A stretch of 64,000 nt of DNA, taken from NCBI GenBank assembly GCA_012064415.1, contig SSNU01000055.1, positions 992,001-1,056,000 on the forward strand, in the 5' to 3' direction. The notes below the pieces were generated by a model that was not told where the DNA came from, did no database searches, and saw only the letters and a list, made by a program, of their open reading frames with translations. The translations under genes were made by a program, and so were the position numbers. Below are positions 1 through 13,243 of this stretch, piece after piece. The stretch is from Gyrodactylus bullatarudis (lineage: Eukaryota; Platyhelminthes; Monogenea; Gyrodactylidea; Gyrodactylidae). Position 1 is the stretch's first letter, and each line of letters opens with the position of its first letter.

Positions 1-24
1 ATAACTAAATTTGAATATTTTTAG

Positions 25-806
25 TAATAGTCCGGCGTCAATCCCATCAAGTTCTACCTCGTCCCATGACAAAGTCAATCCAGATAATCAAAATGCTTCA
101 AGCTTGGTAAGATTTTTCCCAACGAATTTATTTCATTGGCTCAACTTGACTTGGCCTATGAATGAAAATTTTTTTACGTATTATCGATTAGTTTTTTTTC
201 ATTCAATCCTGATTGGCTGTTTCATTTATAGAAAATTTTCTCTTATTGGTCGAAAATGCATAATTTTATTGTGAACCAATTACATTAAAATAGATTTTCA
301 TATATCATAAAACATGTATAGTATGTATCTCTGGTCTGTAATGAATGTGAAATGAATATTGATTTTTTACATTTTAAAGCTATTAGTAAACTTTTTGAGA
401 AATTGATTTTTCCTCCTTCGTCTAGAGTCACAAGTCCAAGAGAAAGAGTCAACCAAAGAAAATTATTACTGAAAGTATCCCGGTGGTGACCACGACTCTT
501 CCAACAGAAAATGGTAAGTCTCCTAAATTTATTGACCAAATAATTTGTATATTTGATTCAACTTTTCTCTCTATCCGAATAGATGTCACAGAGAAAAATC
601 AAGCTGATGCAATTGCATGTCAGGATTCTCAGGAACCCTCCAAGAAGCGTCAACATGTTGAAGAGACAGTGCATACGGCTAATGATAACCTCGGCGAAGA
701 TTCTTCTGATAAAATCTCCAATGGTCATGTGACTTGCCCGATTTGCGAGTTCTCCTCAATCTCGCGAGATGAAATTATGGACCATCTAGCATCCCAACAC
801 TGTTGA
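25..806 (+). CDS. C2H2 zinc-finger protein, 3' end (5' part outside window)
   Basis: Three exons are visible: 25-112, 426-513 and 583-806, with acceptor and donor sites whose phases agree (1+87, 87+1, 2+222 nt). The protein continues from the left of the window. It has a Ser/Asn-rich stretch, a basic cluster (KSKRKSQPKK) that could be a nuclear-localisation signal, an acidic Ser-rich segment, and a single C-terminal C2H2 finger (CPIC, 12 residues, HLASQH). The stop is TGA at 804-806, directly after the finger. A lone terminal finger after a disordered region suggests a nuclear protein, but I do not recognise the family. The ePHD gene downstream is convergent, leaving 324 bp for both 3' UTRs. 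Confidence 0.75.
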
Positions 807-1130
807 CTGAGACGCCACCTTATGGGGGGGTATTACTACTAGATCATTTCATTTACTTCATTTAGAGCACAGCCAAAGTTCTATATATTACTACTATCTG
901 TATATATCAATGTAAATTATTTGTTGATTTTCATGACCTATATATATTGCTACGCAAATTTTCACCTATTCATATTTGAGAAAGATTATTAAAAACAGGT
1001 ATACTCTGAATATTTTTAATAGAAGAATGAATTTTCTTATTAATCTTTGACATCTTGTTTTTTTCACACAATACTCCTATCTAGGCTGAAAGTAGTAGGC
1101 AAAAGTTATTTGAGAAAGAGTTTCTTTGCA
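807..1130. other. Convergent intergenic interval
   Basis: This 324-bp AT-rich stretch lies between two convergent stop codons and must hold the 3' UTRs of the zinc-finger gene and the ePHD gene. I see no further gene or repeat in it. Confidence 0.6.
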
Positions 1131-2341
1131 TTAAAACAATATTATTGGATACTTCATCAATAATTTACATAGAGGATAAAAAATAATATCAGTTAATCTT
1201 TGTGCTCCTTGCATATGATACTGAAATTGTCCCAGTCCAGATGACAATCTAGAAATTTGAATAATTACTTGAAACTTACCGGACAAAATGCTACACTCGT
1301 AATGATATTTCTTTGGACACTTGCGCTTGCGACAGGAGATACTAGCACCGGACTTTTTACAGTGATCACATTTCTAAAATAATGCATAAATAGTTTCTAG
1401 AATCTAACCTCTTCATATGTAATTCGAATAGCCTCTTCGATTCCGCCAATTTTACTCTCACCGCAGAGATAAACTCCTGGAGCCCATAAGGCACAATTTA
1501 GATGAGTCCAATATTCACCATTTGCAAAGTCAATTCTTTCACAATCGGGATTAATATTTGAGGAGATGACGCCTAGAGCAAATCGATCTGAACTATCATC
1601 AAGGGAGGGCTTGTTCAATTTGAGGTTTTCGAGAAAATCTTGTTCAAGCATATACGGACCATATAAACTCCCTAATTCCAGGTAAGAGTTAGTTTTTGAG
1701 CAAAATATACAACACCAAATTTTCTTGTCCGATGGAAATTTAACTTTGTCCGATTGAAAAGTTTTGACAATATTAGCCAATTTACAAGGACGAAACTTTG
1801 TAGATCGATAGAATGCTTTTAAACGATGATCAAGATCGATATTCTCATCATCTTGAATATGACCAACATTAAGATCTCCGTCATCCACCGGTTTCAAGTA
1901 TTTACAAAAATTATTTGAATTCAAATTTTTATCATATGTTTGGTGACAATTAACAATATGATGTGTTCCAGAAACAATATTCCTTTCTATTTCATCACTA
2001 AAAGTTAAAAAAAATAAATTTCTAAATTACTCTGATTCGTTTTGAATTGCTTGAACTTTTTGGGGTTTACATTGGTCACAGAAACATAGAAATGGAGATA
2101 ATATTCTTTTATTCGAGTTTTTATTTGTTTTCAACTTGGAAGTATTCTGATTGCTTTTACGACGATTAATCTTGGGAGTTGTAGCATCTGATTTTGATTC
2201 AAATTTGGAGGGGTCATTTTGATTGGCCTCAGTTCGTGTACTACGCGAGGAATGCGATGAAAGGGAATTTTCTTCTGAAATAATCAGAGTAATCTGCTCA
2301 TTTTTGGGAAGAATCAACACCTTGTCACAATTCACAGACAT
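1131..2341 (-). CDS. Extended-PHD (ePHD) protein, TCF20/RAI1-like
   Basis: Four exons on the minus strand (2341-2031, 1997-1409, 1373-1280, 1207-1131) give 1071 nt, a 356-residue protein. The first two introns are only 33 and 35 nt. Residues 1-195 are polar, with Ser/Lys-rich basic tracts. From about residue 198 there is an extended PHD module: WCCIFC, then GSLYGPY, then WTHLNCALWAPGVYL, GGIEEAI, CDHC, GASISC and YHYEC. This order of zinc ligands, with the GxLYGPY and W-x-H-x2-C-A-x-W-x2-GVYL signatures, is that of the ePHD of TCF20, RAI1 and related chromatin proteins, where it contributes to nucleosome or DNA binding. The protein is far shorter than vertebrate TCF20/RAI1 and keeps little beyond the module. 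Nuclear location is inferred. The family call is good; orthology to TCF20 or RAI1 specifically is not shown. Confidence 0.85.
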
Positions 2342-2489
2342 AAGGTTGAAAAATTTAACTTAAAGTTAATAACTTTATTTTTCAATTATAAATTTAGTAA
2401 AAACAAATTCCGAATTAAAATGAGTTGTTTTAATTAACTAAATTCTAACATCCCATTCAATAAGTTAAGTCTATCAACTTTTTCTAAAC
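2342..2489. promoter_or_regulatory. Bidirectional promoter interval
   Basis: Only 148 bp separate the start codons of the divergent ePHD gene (minus) and the N-CoR gene (plus), so both 5' UTRs and core promoters must lie here unless distant non-coding first exons exist. The sequence is AT-rich and I see no clear TATA box. Confidence 0.5.
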
Positions 2490-5400
2490 ATGGGTCAAAT
2501 GTACTCATCTTCATTTTACACTGTCGCTCAGAATCAAAATAATTCTCAAGGTTCAATGAGAGACAAGAATCAAATCTCTTCCCTGCCAGTACAATCAGAT
2601 AAAACATTAGATTTATCGAATGAAGCATTGATCAAATTAGCTAGGTCTACTGGCTCTCAAATGGGAGAGACTGAACTCCTGAATCAGTTACTAATTCACC
2701 AAAAGAATGAAATAAATATCAATGACCGAATGATAAATTCTGTAGACTTGGCTCCATTCCAAGCGCTTATGAATGCCAACAATGCTTCTAAAAATACACA
2801 AAATCAATCCAACTCTATGAATCAGGGAAATTTTTATAGTCAACATGGAGCTTCATATCCTTTTCATGGAAACTCATCCAGCGTTCAAAGCGGTCACCAA
2901 AAAATCGCTAGTTATCCTCCGAAATCTCATAATCAAAATCTTATTGTCAACCAACCTGGTAATCAAATGATGAACTTTCCAAATGTGACTACTGCTAAGC
3001 AAACTCCTCTAACACCTCAGCAGCAGCAACAACAACAAGTTGATTTAAACTCTTTATATCAAATTTTGGCGAGTGCCAGTCAGAATATGAACCAAAGCGC
3101 AATGAATTTTCCCGTATCTCAATCATCAGTGAGTTTTTTTCTCTAAATTTAATTTTCAAAATCTGAACTAATTCTTCAAAAGTTTCCTGTTCGTCAATCC
3201 ATGCCGAAGAATCCGACCTCAGGATCTATCACTAAAGCTGTACATAACTCGAATAAAACACTGTCTCAACCTCCTACTCAGCGAACAGCGCCACAGAATA
3301 ATCGATTTCAATTCAGTCAGTCCAACAATTTACAGAAAAATGTAAACAAAAGCCAATTTCAATCATCAACCTCATTGGAGTCCAATAAAAATTATTTCAA
3401 TCAAAACTACCCTAATCAAGGAAGTAGTGTGCTCATCCAGCAAACTCGTGAGCCCGCCTATCATCCCCAAGTAGAAGCAATTAGTCCAGCACCGGAGGAT
3501 GTAAGAATTTTGGACCCAAATGAAAGTAGACTTTTGAAAGAACGCGAAGAAGTAACAAAACAAATGCGCTTCCTCGACGGAGAAATCAGTCGACATGAGT
3601 CACAATTGAGAAACCTCAATGAACGTGAACACAATCTGAATGCTAGTCTAAGTGAAAAGTCGAATATTAAGAAAATAATGAAACACGAGAATCCACCAAA
3701 GTTTAGTACTGAAAACCCCATTCAAGCAATTTTATCAGAGACTCGTAACCAAACTCGAAATCAGAGAATGATGTTTAGTCGACTTTGTGGTCCCAATGTT
3801 AGCTGTGATGCTTTTGCACTGCCAATTTATCGACAAGCTTCAGATCTACCCATGATTCAGAAAATACAATATGATTTTCGTCAGGGCGGCTTCAAAAAGA
3901 AACTTATTAAATATATCAGACGAAGGAAACTTGCAAATAAAGCACGTCTTGAATTGTACGCTAAGAAATATTCTCAAATGACCAAGGTGAGTGTTCTTTT
4001 TTTTGCAAAACAATCTCTTTGTTCTTTCTCTATGAAAACCATGAAGTTTTAAAATGATCATGCTAATTATTTGTCGAATTCATGACATTTTTTTCTAAAA
4101 TTAATTTTTGTACTATCCTATCCATAGACTTACAATAAAAAGACGATCAAATACTTGTCGAGTTATAGTAAACGACAAAAAGATGCCAAATATCGAGATA
4201 TATTCGAGAAAATGTTCCCCGAAGTCAAAAAGATTATCAATGAAAGGGAACGAAATATCAATGAAGATGGTGAGTATTTCATTCCAATAATTGAAATGAT
4301 TCATTGAATATAGCAATTTTTTACATATTCTCTTTGACAAATATTTAAAAATTCATTTGTACTTCACAATTCATATTACGCATTTATGTTCGTTCCCATT
4401 TGAGATAGACTGAATAATTAGTTAGTAAAAGTCTAACCTATTCCACCATTAGGGGATAAAGAGGCGTATAGCAAGAATGAGGGCTCTGACGGCGATCAAT
4501 TATCTTCATACGATCCTGCTGAAGAGATGAAAAAAATGAAAGAGTACGCTGTGCAAACTCCAATAACCCTGCCACCATGGGAGCGTCATAAAGAGTTCTT
4601 GTGGCAATCTGGTAAAATTGAAGATCCCTTTGCTGAACACGCCAAAGCTCAAGATCTTAGTAGTTGGACAGAAGAAGAAAAGAACATTTTCAAAGAACGC
4701 TACATTGCTACACCCAAGAATTTCGGATCTATTGCTAGTTACTTGGAAAAGAAGACTGTTGGTGAATGCATACTCTACTATTACAGGTGAATATTGACTC
4801 TAACAGGTGAAATAATCTTATGATGTTAATGATATTTTTTTCTTTCTTTAGAACAAAAAAGAAGGAATCATACAAAACTCTTGTGAAAAAGAACCACGTA
4901 CGTCGACGCCGAGGCCAATGTGAAGTTAAAATAGAAAGTCCTCTACCAAAAACTTCAGTTAATGAAGATTCTGGGTCAGAGTCTGTCGATATATCCGATG
5001 GCAAAAGGAAGGATAAAAAATTAGGTCCTACTGGTAGAAAGGTTGGTCGCAATGCTCGAGGTAAAGATTTACCTACTACATCCCAGCCTAATCCAGGCGA
5101 TAAACGTAAACGGTCTATAAATTCCTCACCTGATGATATAGGTTAGCTTCAATTTCTATCAGCCATGAGTCAGCCATAATTATACTTTTTGTTTAGCCAA
5201 AGTCCCTGAAAATCCACTCAGTCACAAAAGAGGACCAAAATACGGTAGAAATAAAGCTGAAGAACAAGATTGTCTCAAGTCAGATGGTGTTAAACCAGAG
5301 GAAAAAACTTGTACCAATGACACTGTCGGTCAGGATAAGCAAAACTCCCCGGAAAAGGTTGAGAATTCAAATACATTGACATCAACTGAGGACTTGACAA

Positions 5401-8400
5401 AGAAAGATAATGCCCCTGTTACAAAACTATCCTCATCATCATCTTCTTCCTGTGTTCAAGATCTTCTCAATTTAGCTATCGAAAGGAATCTTATTACCAA
5501 TGTAAGTTTGTCTATTTAATCTTTCATTATTTTTATGAAAGCATCTATGAATGATATTTTAATGATCTATTTTTAAATTTTTATATACAAGAATCAATAA
5601 TTTCCAAAACTAGTCCAAATCGGATATCTCTCTTTAATTTTACAATAACTGATTGTGATACATTTCTGTCTAGCACTCGAAATATACTTGAAAAATCATT
5701 GAATTTTTTTTCTCTATTCAACTATAGAATAACAAAAAGACTGAACTAGATCAAGGAAATCAACAGACACACCCGACTGATCCATCAACGCAGTCAACAA
5801 CTGAAACGGAACCTAAAACGTATGATCACTCAGAGATATCCAATGTTGTTACTTCTGCCAAGACAAATCAATCTGCACAACAGAGCCATGTACAACAACA
5901 ACAATATCAAATGCCCCCAAAAACCAATAATGTCCCTACGTCCATGTCTCATAGTCAACAACAACAACAAAATATGTTGGATTTAATGTCTCAAAAGAAC
6001 CTTTTAAAGTCTCAGTATAACTCTGATCAGATGCAAAAATATTTGAGTCAAGCTGGAGGGAAAACTTCAACCTCAGCTCAACAACAGTCTCAGCAACATT
6101 TGAATCAACACCCCCTACAACAGCAGGGAAATATGGAAAACTTTCAGATCGAGTATTTGATTCATCAAGTCATGAGCATAATCCAGAATACTCCACAACA
6201 GAATCAGAGTAAATTCATATTGGACGGTCTCATGAAGGTCTTGTCCAGTGCTCAAAATCTCCAAACCTCACCCGGCAACAATCAGCTACAACAACAACAG
6301 TCGAAGGCAATCCTCCAGAATAAGCTAGGATCACATCAATTTTCCCAGGGACAACAGCCAATTGGCCAAATTGTCAATCCATCCACATCGGCGAATTCAG
6401 CTAGTTTGCAAAATAAACTACATTTGACTCAACCCTCACAGGGCATGAAGATGAACAGTAACGAGGATGGTAATCGTACCTCGGTTGATTCTCTCATGGC
6501 ATCAGTATTCAATAGTATTAATCAAAAAATTAATGTTAATCGTTCTGAGACTCCTGGCCAATATGCCTCTGGTTCATCATCTAACACCAGTGCATTTGTG
6601 CCAACACAAACCGGTCAACACAAATCATCATTCCTACAAAATCAACGTCCTATAAACCGAGTAAGGGTGAATTTAGTAAAGCTGTCGAGATTGGGCAGAA
6701 ATTTTAATTAAAAATAGCATTTTTTCACATTTTTTGTGGCACTGAGTAGGTACCAATTATCCTTTTTCCCCAGTAAGTCCACGGTGCTTCTTTGATGATG
6801 GTCAAAGTGAGAAATCTTGGTTCCTCAATCTTTGCAGTTGGTTTAACGCAATTATTTTCAAAATTAGGTCATTTTTTGATCCAAAAATAGGCTATATCTT
6901 TAAAGCTTTAGCAATTACATATTCTGATTCTACAGGTATGATTACTCGATCTATGACCCTGGGAAATAAGTAAGTTTTCAAAAAAACGTACTAAACAAAA
7001 ATTCTTTGAACTAGTTTAACAAATGATGAGAGCTAAGATGTTTGCGTATCCCAGGAGATTAATAATAATTTCCTATCGAATGAGTGGTAAATGAAGGCTT
7101 CTTCTGAGGTTTAAAATGATCTATGTGATATAAATAATAATCCAGTGGGACTTTAAGGTTTAAGATGAGCCAATATTTTCTTCTTGATGGGATCTAAAAG
7201 TACGAGCAATCTATGAATGTAAGATACGGTTGAATGAACAATAAGATTTCTCGAAGGAATCAGACAAGACTTAAGACATTAAGAAGAGAGAATTTCGAGC
7301 CTTCATTGGTTTACTCTTCACCTTGAGACATGTGTCATAAAAGACAAATAAAGGAAACCAAATTCCTTACTCTGCCCTCACTGATTAGCATTTTCTATTT
7401 CTTTAAACTTAGAATGGTAATACATTGTCGAACTTTAGTTTAAATTATCACATTTTAACTTCGCATCCGAATAGAGATACTAAAAGACTTGAGTACTCAT
7501 CCCTGGTCACCAAAAACTCTTATAAAAACTTTGATTAAGTGTCTAAAATACTTGATAAAATAATAAAAAATATTAATTTCACATCATTCAAATTTAGACC
7601 TCAGAGATCAACAATCCATCAGATTTGTCCTCCTTCATTCACAGTCAACAACAGATGAACTCAGATCAGAAATCATCAATGATTTGCCCGCCAAACCAAG
7701 GTATGAGTGCTGGTTCTAATTTCAGTTCCAATGCAGCTGCTTCTTTCCTCTTTGAGAATTATTATGCCTCTCAACAGCTGAATAACAACAGTCAAAATAC
7801 TAGTAGTCGGCTTGAAAATGCTCACAATCAGATGCCAATTTCAGCCTCGAATTCACAACTCATGAACCATCCAAGTAGGTTTTTTACATCTTTATCATTT
7901 CATGAAATCCATACTCAAGACACGCGATAAATTATTTAATATTTATATTTTCCAGATGAAGATATGAAAACAGGATTTCATCCATTTGGATCTAGCGCCA
8001 ATAAATCTAATAATAACCCTTCGTCTGGTTTTCATCGTTCATCGATAGATCCATCATCATTGCCTGTGGTAAGGAACCCTCAGGCTTCTCGTCATTCTTC
8101 CGGGAATCCCCAGCCACCTAATCAAATTCAAGAACAAGTTTCTGCTGCTTCCATGTTCAATGAGCTCGTTAACTCAGCTATTGCAATGAATCAAGGACAA
8201 GCCAATGCTCAGAGTATGTTCAAGAGAAATAATACTTGCATACTAATTATTTTTCTAATTTTTCCCATTCAGATACAGCCCTTTTATCTTCAATACTTGC
8301 TCAAAGTCAATCAGTGAAATCTAACAAAATCCAATCTTCTTCATCTTCCCTGACCAACCAAAATGTCCGCAGTCATCTACAGCAACAACAGGATGTACAA

Positions 8401-11400
8401 CACAACTTTACAAAATCCCTGCAAAACACAATCAATTTACCTGCTGTCCATCAACAACAGAAACAACAACACCAACTTCCTACATCTTCAAATCGTATGA
8501 GTACACCCTCTCATTCTAAACAGACGCAAGAGCAAATGAAAAAGTCGTTACAATTCTACCAAGAACAGAATCTTATGTATCAAATGCAAAAACACTCGAA
8601 TAATCCATCAATGAATTCAAATCCAAGTGAGTATTTCATTCCAAAAAAACCTTTTCCTTGTTTAATTAAAATTGAGTAGATATCTCAAACCAATCATCTT
8701 CTGGTAAATTGATGCAAAACTTCCCAATGGGAATCATGGGCCAGGAGGGTGGTGACATGAATTCCGCAATAAACGCATTCTTCAACAATCTCCAGCAAAA
8801 TCAAAAATCAGGCAGTAACTTTCAGTCGGAAGTCTCTCAACGTGTAAGCCAAACACAGCCGCAGCAACAGGCAAATCCAATCAACCCGTCTCAGCTTAAC
8901 TCCTCAAGTTCTATTCAGCCAAACAGTATTGGTCCGAATAAATCAAAAATTCTCTCTTCTACCCCGAATTCAGGTCCCGGAAAGTCAGAGAGAGCTGTCA
9001 CGCAAGAGTCATGCTATTCCCCTCTATCTCCGAGTTCACCGAGATCTAATCAAGGTTAGTAAAACCGGCCTATCTTTAGTTTTTCCTCCACCCTTCTATT
9101 TTTCCATAGATGGAACCAAAAATTTCTATTTAAAACTTATGAAATAAAATTTTCTATTTGTAGACAATGCATTTTATTTATTACATCTGTGGTCTATTTA
9201 TTAGTTTATGTTAATTTTTCTATTTCATTATTTTGATTCATTTTTCACACCTCGAGACGAAGTTGATTTTTATAAAAAATGTATTTTTCCTGAACAGATG
9301 ACTCACAGAATTCAATGACTGGCCTTGAGGCTAGAAAGGATACAGCTGACACTCTGACAAGTGCTGAAACATCAAGAATCCTCAAGTCGGGCCTTTTCAA
9401 TAATCCAACAAGTAAAATTGAAAGCATTAACCTTCAGGATATTATAAAGTCAGAGGTGAATAAGGAATCGGCCAATGCCAAAAGACTAGAGGAGGACAAA
9501 CCTGAAATTGAGAATGATGAGGATGACAACCTATCGACTGAGGCCCTGGATAGAGTAAGCAACTGCTCCTTTTCCGACACCGACGATGATCCAAACCAGG
9601 TAAGTCCTTTGGATGCTTGAAAAATAATTCAAGTCTTGATTCTGATATTCTCTTAGAATTGTCTCGTCATAGACAATACGATTTGTCAGCCAATCAAAAA
9701 GTCCTTGGATGACAGTTCAACACCAGCTTACTTTGCTGCTCCAAATCTTCCCACGAATTCAGAAAAGCACCAATCTGAAGATTCCCTCTATCGTAAAAGA
9801 GGCTTTACCGATAGCCAAATCAGCCTACGCCAGCAGGTTAACAAGATTCTACCCCCTGGTCTCATGGAACAAAGACAAAAGAAACTGGAATCAGACCAAA
9901 TGTCCATTGAAACCCTCTCAGTGGCTAGCCCTGAAAAACATAATTTTGCAACCTCAAATATCCCTGAAATCACCGAAATGTCTACTGAGAATAGTAGCAA
10001 GCTCAACAATCTAACAGAGAAGCCAAGTGTTTATCCAGTTGTTGAGGATAAAGTAACTGAATCAAATCCGACAATTCCAAGTGGGGTCAAGTCCTTGAGT
10101 CCTAGCGACATTCTTGATTCGATCATTCAGAAGAATTTGAATGCTGACAAAACTGAGGTAATTTCTGACTGGTAGATTTCACTCTTTATTTTCCAATGTT
10201 CGAGTTGAAAAACAAACTTACAATTTTCATTCAACCCATGTGTATTTAGAAAAAATCTCATTCCAATGAGGAAAAACCTGCCGAAAAGACTGAAGAACCC
10301 GGACCAGAGAATCCACATGCACCAAGTAAGAGGAGTAGTCCTTTCGATTCCCTTAATGAAAGAATAAACAAGGTCATTCAGGACAACATCCATAATGAAG
10401 AGAAGAAATTAGACGGTGGTAAGCAATCTCTTTCCATTTAATAACCTCTTCGTATATCTGTTGTGTACCAAGTTGGAAGAAAAAAAGATTAATCCAACTT
10501 GTTACGTACAAAGTTGGATGAAAAATTAATATGGGGTCGGGGGTCTCTTTACCTCTCTGCCCCTTTCTCGGGTTTACGTGTAATTTTACTTTTTTTGAAT
10601 TTTTACATACACTCCCTGTCTACTCTGTGTATGCTTGATGTATGCTTAGTATGAAAATACAGTACCTATTACTTTAATTAAAAATATTTTAATTTCTGGA
10701 ATATTTTGGAAAGAATTTATAATTTGATTAAACTCAATCATTATGTATGATGCGACCCCTCTTAAGAATCACAATTTAATTTTGCATCTTGTCGTACAGG
10801 CTTGGGAACATATTTCTTCCATCAAAAGTTAAGAAATTGGAGAAAAATTTATAATTTATTTTTACAGCTAAGAGAAAACTTCGAAAATGTTTGAATTAGA
10901 AATAAAGATAAAGATACCCTATAAATGAATGTTTTAAAGAATAAACAGGGAGAGGTCAACATAGAACACGTAAACCCGAGAAAGGGGCAGAGAGGTAAAG
11001 AGACCCCGCCCCCTATTATTTTTTCATCCAACTTTGTACGTAACAAGTTGGATTAATCTTTTTTTCTTCCAACTTGGTACACAACATATCCAATGGATAT
11101 TATCCATATAAACGAATCCCTCGCCTCCTCCCCACTTAATGAGTGATCTCAAGCAAGATGAAATTTCTCTAGATAATAAACTCTTAGAAAATGCCAAATT
11201 GGATGAGGAAAAGGCTGGAAATAAACGTATCAAAATGAAATGTCTCAATGCCGCATCGAATGTTGTAGATAAAATCAACGCAGAATTGAACGATGAACCG
11301 GATGAAAAGCGGATTAAAAAGTCACGTGATGAATCTCCCTATAGCAATCCTGACTATTCATCCCCTCTTAATCTCAAAATTGATCTCCAACATGTAAGTT

Positions 11401-13243
11401 GTTTAATGGCTCTCCCAGCTTCAATTGGCAAATTATTGACTAGCTCATCCAAAACAGTATTTGAACTCCTAGCATTATTTATCACTAGAATATTGTCCAA
11501 GATGCTTCTTTATAATATACTAAACGTACTATACAAGTTTGACCCCCTCATCAAAACATTTTCGACTCTTTTTCCAATTTCGGTCAACTTTGAGGATCAG
11601 TGTCTTGCTTATTTTGAATAGAAATTTCCTGAAATCTTGACCAAAACATTTTCTACTAATCCTCTACCCCCAACAAAGTTTTTCAGAAACCTTTGATTTA
11701 TTCAACCAATTTTGGTTGTTTACAGATTAAAATCCTTGAATTTTATATCAGTCGAATCGGAATTCAAAATTAAGACATGCTGATTATTTTCAATGCAACA
11801 TATTATTATTTGGGGACAGTGTCATAAATAGTCTAAATATCAATTTGCTACATTTGAACAAGTTGATAGTTTGACCAAAAATAGTGATTTAGTGACTACT
11901 TGTAGCAAAATTCATTGAAAAATGTTGGCGCAAATTCAAAAATACATGTTTTCAACCCTTATTTATAGCATATCAAAAAATGTTTTATCACATGTAGTCC
12001 AATAGAGGATATTTCTCGCTGTTTCATTTTCTTTAAAATGAGTGTCGTGCAGCTCTTTATTGAACAGTGTTTAATATGAACATTCAAGAAAAATACATAA
12101 CTCAGGTTAAAAAAATGAGAATGAAACTATACATCCCTGATAGGCATCTAAACCTAAAAGGAGAGACTGTATTCTCACAAAGTGTCAATTTTGATGATGG
12201 TTGACACTCTGTGTATGTGTTTGATCTCTGATTCTCAAAAGAAAAATTAATTAATTTACTCTTGAAAAGTTACAGAAATGTGTGTAATCTTCACTTGCTA
12301 CCCCTCTTATTTTTGCATTCCTCACGATCATGAATTTCTATCTATTATCGATTCAGGAAATCAGACATTTTTCTCATCAATATCTATCCAATACAAACAC
12401 CCTCTCAAAGATTTTCAGACAAGCATTATACACACAGGAAAATTTCTAGGAAATGGGTCAAAAATGGGATTGATATATATTCCATTATGCTTTCATTGGA
12501 TCTTCTTTTAGACCATTGAAAAGAAATCTACTTTTATCCTTTTGTGTTTTTATTTCAATCTCGTCCAGATGTAGAATGAATATTTATTAGTAATAATTAG
12601 AGCCTCAAAAAATAATACCTAAAAATAATTTTTTAAGATCTAAAAAATTTGAAAAGTATTATTTTTCGATTTTAAGGTACATTAATTAATTATATTATAT
12701 TAATACTTTATCGCTTATCTATAACAAATATCTTACACGAACTACTTATAAGTAAATAGAATAAAAAATTGAAAAACAAATTAATGCTGAAATTGATCTA
12801 AAAAATCGAGATAATATCCAAATTACTATCTCCAAGGCTGTTTATGAGCTTAGCAAATTGTTAGACAATGAAAATCGTCTCTCTACCTCAAAAATGAGGA
12901 TTGAGTTCATTGATATGGATTAAATAAAATGCTTTTATAAAGTATTATTTTAATACCTTATCTTCAAAATAATACATTTTAAGACCTTATAACTTTGAAC
13001 CCTGATGACATAGCAGAAAAATTATTAGTTTAAAATGGTTTTCATAACAGAGAGAATAGCTAGTTGAAATAAATATTGGAAGTTGTTCGAAAAAGACAAA
13101 ATTTACTATTTTTGTCTAGAGAGATTTCATAAAAACTCTCTGTATGGTTTAAATTTAATTTCTTTTTACAGTTATTGATAAAATCCTATTTTGTTCTAAT
13201 CTTCCCTTTTTTCCTACAGAATGACAATAAACCTGCCAAATGA
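2490..13243 (+). CDS. Nuclear receptor corepressor (N-CoR/SMRT/SMRTER family)
   Basis: Sixteen exons: 2490-3128, 3183-3986, 4128-4269, 4453-4786, 4852-5141, 5197-5501, 5728-6660, 7598-7874, 7956-8213, 8273-8626, 8680-9054, 9298-9599, 9657-10157, 10250-10418, 11158-11393 and 13220-13243. They sum to 5943 nt, 1980 residues. Residues 370-530 carry the conserved N-terminal block of N-CoR/SMRT, with basic KKKLIKYIRRRKLANKAR-type helices and FPEVKKIINERERN. A SANT domain follows at about 598-642 (SSWTEEEKNIFKERY, NFGSIASYLEKKTV, CILYYYR), matching SANT1, which activates HDAC3. The rest is Gln/Asn/Ser-rich and disordered. Three matches to the (I/L)xx(I/V)I receptor-interaction motif lie near the C-terminus: LQDII (about 1616), LDSII (about 1824) and INKVI (about 1877). 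Role: nuclear scaffold linking unliganded nuclear receptors to histone deacetylase. Odd: no second SANT domain is seen, and the last exon encodes only seven residues. Confidence 0.9.
6661..7597 (+). other. N-CoR intron 7
   Basis: This is a 937-bp intron between the large Gln-rich exon and the next exon. It starts GTAAGG and ends at a TTTAG acceptor. No gene or recognisable repeat was seen. Confidence 0.6.
10459..11086. mobile_element. Inverted-repeat (MITE-like) element in N-CoR intron 14
   Basis: The arms 10459-10580 and 10967-11086 are near-perfect reverse complements of about 120 bp, with outer ends TGTTGTGTACC and GGTACACAACA. Both outer ends are bordered by TATC (10455-10458 and 11087-11090), which could be a 4-bp target duplication. 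The 386-bp core has no substantial ORF, so the element is non-autonomous. It begins about 40 bp after the donor at 10419 and ends about 70 bp before the next acceptor. I cannot assign a superfamily from a 4-bp duplication alone. Confidence 0.8.
11394..13219 (+). other. N-CoR intron 15
   Basis: A 1.8-kb intron separates the penultimate exon from the seven-codon last exon. It is AT-rich. A 53-codon open, hydrophilic stretch at 12765-12923 followed by AATAAA is the only coding-like signal and is described under findings. Confidence 0.6.

Noticed and set aside
12278..12511. 77-codon frame in N-CoR intron 15
   Set aside because: No splice context, no recognisable features, and length within chance expectation.
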